Positions 57,824-64,000 of a DNA stretch of 64,000 nt are shown here, piece by piece. The translations under genes and the position numbers were made by a program. Origin of the DNA: DATFDN01 sp963762525. Lineage in GTDB: Bacteria > Pseudomonadota > Alphaproteobacteria > Acetobacterales > Acetobacteraceae. The notes below the pieces were generated by a model that saw only the letters and a program-made list of their open reading frames with translations, had not been told where the DNA came from and did no database searches. The stretch covers positions 1,178,001 to 1,242,000 of the forward strand of contig CAVXKT010000011.1 in NCBI GenBank assembly GCA_963762525.1, given 5' to 3'. The first letter of the stretch is position 1; every line of letters starts with the position of its first letter.

Positions 57824-59483
57824 ATGGCGGAGACGGAAGCGCGGCTTGCGCTGCGGGCTGTCGCGGCGGCAGGTGATCAAGCACATCCCGCTCGGCGCGC
57901 TGGCGGCGGCGCTGGCAAGCGGCGCGCTACCCGCGCGCGGCCGCGCCGCCGGACGGGGCGAGCTGGTGGACGCGTTCACCCAGGAGGCGGTGAACTTCAA
58001 CCCGCTGCTCTATGTGAACACCGGCTGCGAGACGGCGGTCGAATACAGCGTCTTCGACGCCATGTGGAAGATCGACCCCAAGGGCGACTTCCTGCCTAAC
58101 CTCGCCGTCGAGATTCCCACCGTTGCGAATGGCGGCATCTCGGAGAACGGGCTCGACTGGACCATCAAGCTGCGGCCGGACGTGACGTGGCACGACGGCC
58201 GGCCGTTCACCGCCAAGGACGCGATCTTCACCCTGCAAGTGCTGATGGACCCGAAGGTGGCGGTGCGCAGCCGCAACGGCCACGACCACGTGGCGAGCTA
58301 CCAGGCGGCGGATGACCATACGCTGAAGATCCGGCTCAAGGACGTGTTCGTGCCGTATCTGGTGAGCTGGCAGAAGACCAGCGTGATCCCCGAGCACATC
58401 CTGGGCAGCGCCGCCGACATCAACACCGCGCCGTTCAACACCAACCCGGTGGGCACCGGTCCGTTTGTCTTCCGGGAGCGGGTGGCCGGCGATCATATCG
58501 GCTTCACGCCGAACCCGCGCTACCACGGCACCAAATCGACCCTGGCGGGTCTGATCCAGAAGGTGGTGCCGGATCAGCAGACGCTCTACACGCAGTTCCG
58601 CACCGGCGAGGTGTCGATCTACGATCTGCAGGGCATTCCGCCGCAGCTGCATCAGCAGGCGGCGAAGCTGCCGGAGGTCGCGGTCGCGGTGACGCCGACG
58701 CCGTTCGTGGAGTTCGTCTATTTCAACTGCGGCAAGCCGATGTTCGCCGACAAGCGGGTGCGCCAGGCGCTCTATCTGGCGATGGACCGCAAGAGCTGGA
58801 TCGACGTCATCTATTACGGGCTGCCGATCCCGACCCTGAGCTGGCTGTCGCCGACGCACTGGGCGTACAACCACGACCTGAAGGACCCCGGATACGACCC
58901 GGCGCGGGCGGCGAAGATGCTCGACGATGCCGGCTGGCGGGTCGGCGCCGACGGCGTGCGGCAGAAGGACGGGATGAAACTCGCCTTCACCATGTCCACC
59001 ACCGCCGGCAACAAGGCGCGCGAGGGCGCGCAGCAACTGCTCCAGCAGAACTTCAAGAAGATCAACGTCGCCATGACGATCCGCAACATGCCGGCCTCGG
59101 TGGTCTGGGGCGACTACACGGTGAAATCGGAGTTCGACACCCTGATGGTGGGCTGGGACCCGCTGCTTTATCCCGATCCGGACTACACCGCGCGCATCGC
59201 CAGCGACAAGATCCCGGCCAAGGGCGGCAGCGGCTCGAACTACGTGCAGTATCAGAATCCGAAGATCGACGAGCTGTGCGCCGCCGGCACGGCGACGCCC
59301 GATCGGGCGGCGCGCAAGCGGATCTACGACCAGATCCAGGCGATCCTGCTGGAGGACCTGCCGTTCGCGCCGATCATGACCAGCACCCAGGTCACGGGCG
59401 TCCGCTCGCTGGTGAAGGGATACCGGCCGAACCCCTATACGCCGTGCAACTCGTGGAACAACAACGAGTGGTCGATGGCGTGA
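57824..59483 (+). CDS. Dipeptide/oligopeptide-type ABC transporter substrate-binding protein (frameshift near the N-terminus)
   Basis: Family 5 solute-binding protein (DppA/OppA type), about 552 residues. ATG 57824 has GGAGG seven bases upstream. One extra G near 57857 must be removed to join MAETEARLALR to LSRRQVIKHIPLGALAAALA, a twin-arginine signal. The mature part has LRPDVTWHDGRPFTAKDAIF, the family 5 signature, then VGTGPFVFRE, VRQALYLAMDRKSWIDVIYY and WDPLLYPDPDYTARIASD. It is first of a five-gene dpp-like operon. The ATG at 57807 opens the long frame but has no good ribosome-binding site. Confidence 0.88.
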
Positions 59484-59543
59484 TTGCGGCGAGCGCCCCG
59501 TGCATCGACGGCCCGGGGTCGGCCGATCGGACAGAGCCGGACC

Positions 59544-60507
59544 ATGTTGCGATACCTCGCTTTCCCGGCTGATGCAGGCGCTGCTGCTGCTGATCGGCGT
59601 GTCGCTGATCGGCTTCGCGCTGATGCATCTGGCGCCGGGCGGGCCGGTTGCGGTCTATACGCTCAACCCGACCGTCACCGCCGAGGATCTGACGCGGCTC
59701 AAGCACGAGTTCGGTCTCGACCAGCCGATCCAGGTGCAATACGTGAAATGGGCGCTGGGGCTGGTGTCCGGCAACTGGGGCTATTCGTTCTTCGGCGGCC
59801 GGCCGGTGCTGAACATCATCGCCGAGCGCATCCCGGCGACGCTCGAGCTGATGGGCTCGGCGACGCTGCTCGCCATGCTGATCGGCGTTTCCATCGGCAT
59901 GATGGGCGCGGTCCGGCGGCACTCCGTCTTCGACTATCTTTCGACGACGGCGGCGATCGCCGCGCTCTCCCTGCCCACCTTCTGGTTCGGGCTGATCGCG
60001 ATCTTCGTCTTCGCGCTGGTTCTCGGCTGGTTCCCGGCCGGCGGCATGGCAAGCTCCGGCGGGCGTTCAGGCGTGCTCGACAATCTCTGGCACCTGGTGC
60101 TGCCGATGCTGGTATTGGCGTTCGTGCTGGTGGCGACCTGGAGCCGCTATGCGCGTTCGACCATGCTGGACGTGCTGAGCCAGGACTACATGCGGACCGC
60201 GCGCGCCAAGGGCCTGCCGCCGCGCACCATCATGCTGCGGCACGGATTGCGCGGCGTGCTGGTGCCGCTGGTGACGCTCGCCGGGTTGCAGCTGCCGACG
60301 CTGTTCGGCGGCGCGCTGGTGACGGAGACGGTGTTCTCCTGGCCGGGCATGGGGCTGTTGTTCGTCAACGCGCTGTCCACCCGCGACTATCCGGTTCTGA
60401 TGGGCATCCTGATGCTGACCGCGCTGCTGGTGATCGTCGGCAATCTGCTGGCCGATCTCGCGGTGGCGTGGATCGATCCGCGGGTGAAGCTCGCGTCGGG
60501 GCGGTGA
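59544..60507 (+). CDS. Dipeptide-type ABC permease DppB-like (frameshift at N-terminus)
   Basis: First permease of the operon, about 320 residues with six membrane helices. ATG 59544 plus removal of one extra T near 59562 gives MLRYLASRLMQALLLLIGVS, the usual DppB N-terminus. Then come EFGLDQPIQVQYVKWALGLV, LPTFWFGLIAIFVFALVLGW, the EAA-type loop MRTARAKGLPPRTIMLRHGLRG and VTETVFSWPGMGLLFVNAL. 60 bp separate it from the binding-protein gene. Confidence 0.9.
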
Positions 60508-60519
60508 AGATCGGGAGCA

Positions 60520-61413
60520 ATGAAACGACCGACCCTCCCCCTCGCTGACGCGCTCGCGGCGGCCCCGCCGCAACCGCGGCGCTATCGCGTGCTGCGCCGG
60601 TTCGCCGGGCATCGGCTGGCGCTCGCCGGGCTGGTGACGATCGTTCTGCTGGCCTGCGGCGCGGCGTTCGCCCCCTGGATCGCGCCCTACGATCCCGACG
60701 AGATCGATCTGGTCCACCGCTTCGCGCCGCCGCTCAGCGAGGGCCACATCCTGGGTGCCGACGAGCTCGGGCGCGACGTGCTGACGCGATTGCTCTACGC
60801 CGGGCGCATCTCGCTCGCGGTCGGCGTCGCGGCGATGCTCGTCACCCTGACGGTGGGCTTCCTGGTCGGCGCCTTCGCCGCCTATTACGGCGGGGTGGTG
60901 GACGCGGCGCTGATGCGCCTGACCGACATGGTGCTGTGCTTTCCCAACATTTTCCTGCTGCTGTTCGTGGCCGCCTTCGTCACCCCGACGCTCACCACCG
61001 TGGCGCTGATCATCGGCCTGACCAGCTGGATGGAGATCGGGCGCATCGTACACGCGCAAATCCTCGCCCTCAAGGAACAGGACTTCATCAGGGCGGCGCG
61101 GCTCTCCGGCGCCTCCTCGGCGCGCATCGTGCTGCGGCAGATGCTGCCGAACGCGGTGGCGCCGCTGATGGTGGCGGCGACCCTCAACACCGCCAACGCC
61201 ATCCTGCTCGAGTCCTACATCTCGTTCCTGGGCTACGGCATCCAGCCGCCGGCGGCGAGCTGGGGCAACATGCTGACCAACGCGCAGGGCGATTTCCAAC
61301 TCGACGCCTGGCTCGCGGTGTTCCCCGGATTGGCGATCATGCTCGCGGTGCTCAGCTTCAATTTCATCGGCGACGGACTGCGCGACGCGCTGGACGTGCG
61401 GGTCGGGCCTTGA
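60520..61413 (+). CDS. Dipeptide-type ABC permease DppC-like
   Basis: Second permease, 297 residues, intact. N-terminal cytoplasmic segment RRFAGHRLALAGLVTIVLLA, then APYDPDEIDLVHRFAPPLSE and HILGADELGRDVLTRLLYAG, the DppC hallmark. The EAA loop is FIRAARLSGASSARIVLRQMLPN. The C-terminus is SFNFIGDGLRDALDVR. The TGA overlaps the TTG start of the next gene. It lies 12 bp after dppB. Confidence 0.92.
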   Translation: MKRPTLPLADALAAAPPQPRRYRVLRRFAGHRLALAGLVTIVLLACGAAFAPWIAPYDPDEIDLVHRFAPPLSEGHILGADELGRDVLTRLLYAGRISLAVGVAAMLVTLTVGFLVGAFAAYYGGVVDAALMRLTDMVLCFPNIFLLLFVAAFVTPTLTTVALIIGLTSWMEIGRIVHAQILALKEQDFIRAARLSGASSARIVLRQMLPNAVAPLMVAATLNTANAILLESYISFLGYGIQPPAASWGNMLTNAQGDFQLDAWLAVFPGLAIMLAVLSFNFIGDGLRDALDVRVGP

Positions 61414-62388
61414 GCCCGCTGCTCGCCGTGCGCGATCTCCGCGTCGCCTATGGCGGCGAGGCGGGCGAGACGGCGGCCGTCGATGGCGTCGGATTTACCC
61501 TGCAACCACGCGAGAAGCTGGGGCTGGTCGGCGAGAGCGGCTGCGGCAAGAGCACGATCGCGCTGGCGCTGATGGGACTGCTGCCCGGCACGGCGCGCGT
61601 GTCCGGTGAAATCCGCTTCGACGGGCGCGATCTGCTGGGCGAGGGGGAGCGCGCGTTGCGGGCGATCCGCGGCAAGGATATCGCCATGGTGTTCCAGGAT
61701 GCGATGGCCTCGCTGAACCCGCTGCTGTCGGTCGGCCGCCAGATCACCGAGACGCTGGAGGCGCATCTCGCCATGACGCCCGGGCAGGCGTCGGCGCGCG
61801 CGCTCGAACTCTTGCGCCTGGTCGGGATCGCCGCGCCCGAGCGGCGCATGCGGGCCTATCCGCACGAGATGAGCGGCGGCATGTGCCAGCGCGCCATGAT
61901 CGCCATGGCGCTGGCCTGCGGGCCGAAGCTGCTGCTGGCCGACGAGCCGACGACGGCGCTGGACGTGACGATACAGGCGCAGATTTTCGAACTGATCGGC
62001 CGCATCTGTGCCGAGACCGATACCGCGATGCTGCTGATCACGCACGATCTGGGCGTGGTGGCGGGCATGGCCGACCGCGTGGCCGTCATCTATGCCGGCC
62101 GGGTGGTCGAGACGGCCGAGACGACGGCGCTGTTTGCGCACCCGACGCATCCCTATACGCGCGGATTGCTGGCCTCGGTGCCGCGCATCGACGCGGGGCT
62201 CGGCGAGCCGCTGCCGACGATCCCGGGCAGCGTCGAGGCGGTGCGCGGTGCGCGGCTGCGCGTTCGCGCCGCGCTGTGCCCGGGCCGAGCCGCGTTGTCG
62301 GGAGGCGCCGCCGCTGGCGCCCTGGCGGCCGGGCCATGATCGCGCCTGTTGGGTCGATCCCGCGCGGATCGCGGACGCGCTATCGTGA
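61410..62388 (+). CDS. Dipeptide-type ABC ATPase DppD-like (one frameshift)
   Basis: ATPase of the importer, about 325 residues. The TTG start overlaps the dppC stop. Walker A GESGCGKST near residue 43, Q-loop AMVFQDAMASLNPLLSVG, signature segment EMSGGMCQRAMIAMALACG, Walker B LLLADEPTTALDVT and H-loop LLITHDLGVVAGMA. One indel near 62250 diverts the end. In the next frame it reads GCAFAPRCARAEPRCREA, the C-terminal cysteine motif of DppD/OppD, and ends at 62388. The stop overlaps the GTG of the following gene. Confidence 0.9.
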
Positions 62389-63479
62389 CCGAGCCGCCGT
62401 TGCTGGAGGTGCGGGTTGGCCATGTTCCATGCCAACGCTTCGGGCCGCGACTTGCGGGCGCTCGATGATGTTTCCCTGACCATCCGGCGCGGCGAGACGA
62501 TGGGGCTGGTGGGGGAGAGCGGGTCGGGCAAGTCCACGCTGGGGCGCTGCATCGTCGGGCTGTATCGTCCCACCGCCGGCCGCATCCGCTTCGACGGCGC
62601 CGAGATCGCCGGCCTGAACGAAACCGGGCGGCGACCGTACCGCCGGCGCATCCAGATGATCTTCCAGGACCCGTACGGGGCGCTCAATCCGCGCATGACG
62701 GCCGGCGCCGCAGTGTCAGAGCATTTGCGCGCCCAGCGCTTCGGCGGCGGCGACGAGGTGCGCCGGCGTGACATCGGAAATCCTCGATCTCGTCGGTTTG
62801 CCGGCGACCACCAAGGACCGCTATCCGCACGAGCTGTCCGGCGGGCAGCGGCAGCGGGTGGTGATCGCGCGCGCGATGAGCACGCATCCGGATTTCGTGG
62901 TCGCCGACGAGCCGGTGTCGGCGCTCGATGTCTCGACCCGCGCGCAGGTGATCAATCTGCTGCGGGAGCTGCAAGAGCGGCTGCGGCTGACCTATCTGTT
63001 CATCTCGCACGACCTCAGCATCATCGCCCATGCGTGCGGAGCGGGTGGCGGTGATGTATCTCGGGCAGATCGTCGAGCTGGCCGATCGCGAGACGCTGTT
63101 CCGCGCCCCCGCGCATCCCTATACGCGGGCGCTGCTGTCGGCTTCGCCGATCCCGGATCCGGTGCGCGAGCGCGGCCGCAGCCGCATCGTGCTGGAGGGC
63201 GATCCGCCGGACCCGGCGCACCCGCCGCAGGTTGCCGCTTCCACACACGCTGCCCGGTGGCGGTCGCCCGCTGTCGGGAGCGAGATACCGCAATTCGGCG
63301 CGCTTGCCCACGACCATTTCGTGGCCTGCCATCGCGCTCGGGAGGTACAGGCGGGATTGGCGATGGCTGGTTGCGGCGCGGGAGACAGGAATGCACGGCG
63401 CCCATCTCGCTCGGGATCGACATCGGCGGCACGTTCACCGACCTGGTCGCGCTCGATCATCGCGACGGCGCCGCCGTGA
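62385..63479 (+). CDS. Dipeptide-type ABC ATPase DppF-like (three or more frameshifts)
   Basis: Second ATPase. GTG 62385 opens VTEPPLLEVR; one extra base near 62415 then joins LAMFHANASGRDLRALDDVS. Walker A GESGSGKSTLGR, MIFQDPYGALNPRMT, a break near 62765, then LDLVGLPATTKDRYPHELSG and GQRQRVVIARAM, Walker B VVADEPVSALDVS and TYLFISHDLSIIAH. A break near 63030 leads to RAERVAVMYLGQIVELADRE. The C-terminal cysteine region is CRFHTRCPVAVARC (break near 63230), then ALAHDHFVACHRA. The true stop is unclear because no stop occurs in any forward frame between about 63340 and 63390; the frame given runs to 63479. Confidence 0.82.
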
Positions 63480-64000
63480 TCCGGAAGGAGAGCACCACGC
63501 CGGACGATCCCGCGCAGGGCGCGCTGGCGGGCATCCGGCACCTGCTCGCCGAGCGCGCCATCGCCGCCGGCGAGATCGGCCGCGTCGTGCACGCGACGAC
63601 GCTGTTCACCAACGCGCTGATCGAGCGCAAGGGCGCCACCACCGGGCTGCTGACCACCGCCGGCTTCGCCGACGTTCCGGAGATCGGCAGCGAACGCAAA
63701 TACGAGCTGTACGACCTCGCGATCGAGATGCCGCCGCCGCTGGTGCCGCGCCGGTGGCGGCGCGAGGTGGTGGAGCGGATGGCGCCGGACGGCAAGGTCG
63801 TCACCCCGCTCGATCGCGACGGCGCTGCTGCGTCGAGACCGAGGCGCTGGTGCGCGGCGGGCGTGCGGAGCCTCGCGATCGTGTTCCTGCACGCCTACGC
63901 CAATGCCGCCCATGAAGACGCGGCGGCGGCGGCGATCGCAGCGGCGCTTTCCCGAGCTGTCGCTCTCGCTCTCGAGCGACATCGCGCCCGAAATCCGCGA
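63391..64000 (+). CDS. Hydantoinase A / 5-oxoprolinase alpha-type protein, second copy (runs off right edge, frameshifted)
   Basis: ATG 63391 follows GGGAGACAGGA. With one extra C removed near 63403 it reads MHGAISLGIDIGGTFTDLVA, the phosphate-1 loop of the HyuA/oxoprolinase family. Then come RVVHATTLFTNALIERKGAT and TGLLTTAGFADVPEIGSERK, and a VFLHAYANAAHEDAAA segment. Another break near 63825 and one near 63945 are likely. It is distinct from the copy at 45384-47458. Its place after the dpp genes suggests that the peptide-type importer brings in its substrate. Confidence 0.82.

Overview
The window reads as a high-GC alphaproteobacterial chromosome. The most likely home is the Rhodospirillales/Acetobacterales side. 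This rests on very high GC, a glnE-bcp pair, the aroQ-accB-accC order, a PutA without a DNA-binding domain, and dispersed palindromic elements carrying CGTCATCGCGAGC...GTGGCGATCCAGG cores. I saw no rRNA, tRNA, integrase or CRISPR array.

Layout. 0-8 kb: glutamate-family dehydrogenase (cut by the edge), bcp, glnE, a divergent AsmA/DUF3971-like envelope protein and a lipoprotein. 8-16 kb: gamma-glutamyltransferase, putA, and tcuAB for tricarballylate oxidation. 16-22 kb: hotdog/RAM pair, a TIGR03118 propeller with a tiny lipoprotein, an ECF sigma/anti-sigma pair, and a cytochrome c next to a Cyc2-like fused cytochrome-porin. 22-26 kb: photolyase, metallophosphoesterase, selB and a vapC scrap. 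26.2-32.7 kb: an accessory defence-like cassette (MmeI-like DNA methyltransferase, BrnT/BrnA, DEAD/DEAH helicase, GIY-YIG nuclease). 34.1-37.7 kb: a lower-GC operon with a tectonin-like repeat protein carrying a collagen-like Gly-Lys-Asp/Glu tail, a degenerate ATP-grasp-like protein, a RimK/MvdD-like ATP-grasp ligase and a 2OG-Fe(II) oxygenase-like protein. 38-42 kb: accC, accB, aroQ, an SMP-30 protein and two palindromic repeats. 42-53 kb: MFS/HyuB/HyuA operon facing a TetR regulator, then an RND efflux pump. 53-64 kb: a Liv-type ABC system, a Dpp-type ABC system and the start of a second HyuA-like gene.

How the genes fit together. Several loci share glutamate, gamma-glutamyl and 5-oxoproline chemistry: the dehydrogenase, GlnE, Ggt, PutA, two HyuA-type proteins and two amino-acid/peptide ABC importers. 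The two most unusual loci are the ATP-grasp/2OG-oxygenase operon beside a Lys/Asp-repeat protein, which looks like an undescribed protein-modification system, and the methyltransferase-helicase-GIY-YIG cassette with an embedded toxin-antitoxin pair.

Caution. Many genes carry single-base frameshifts, and most that I repaired by hand are one extra base. Outside 26-33 kb they occur roughly once per 2 kb; inside the cassette roughly once per 200 bp. Much of this may be sequencing error, so frameshifted genes are given over their repaired span with the break positions stated.
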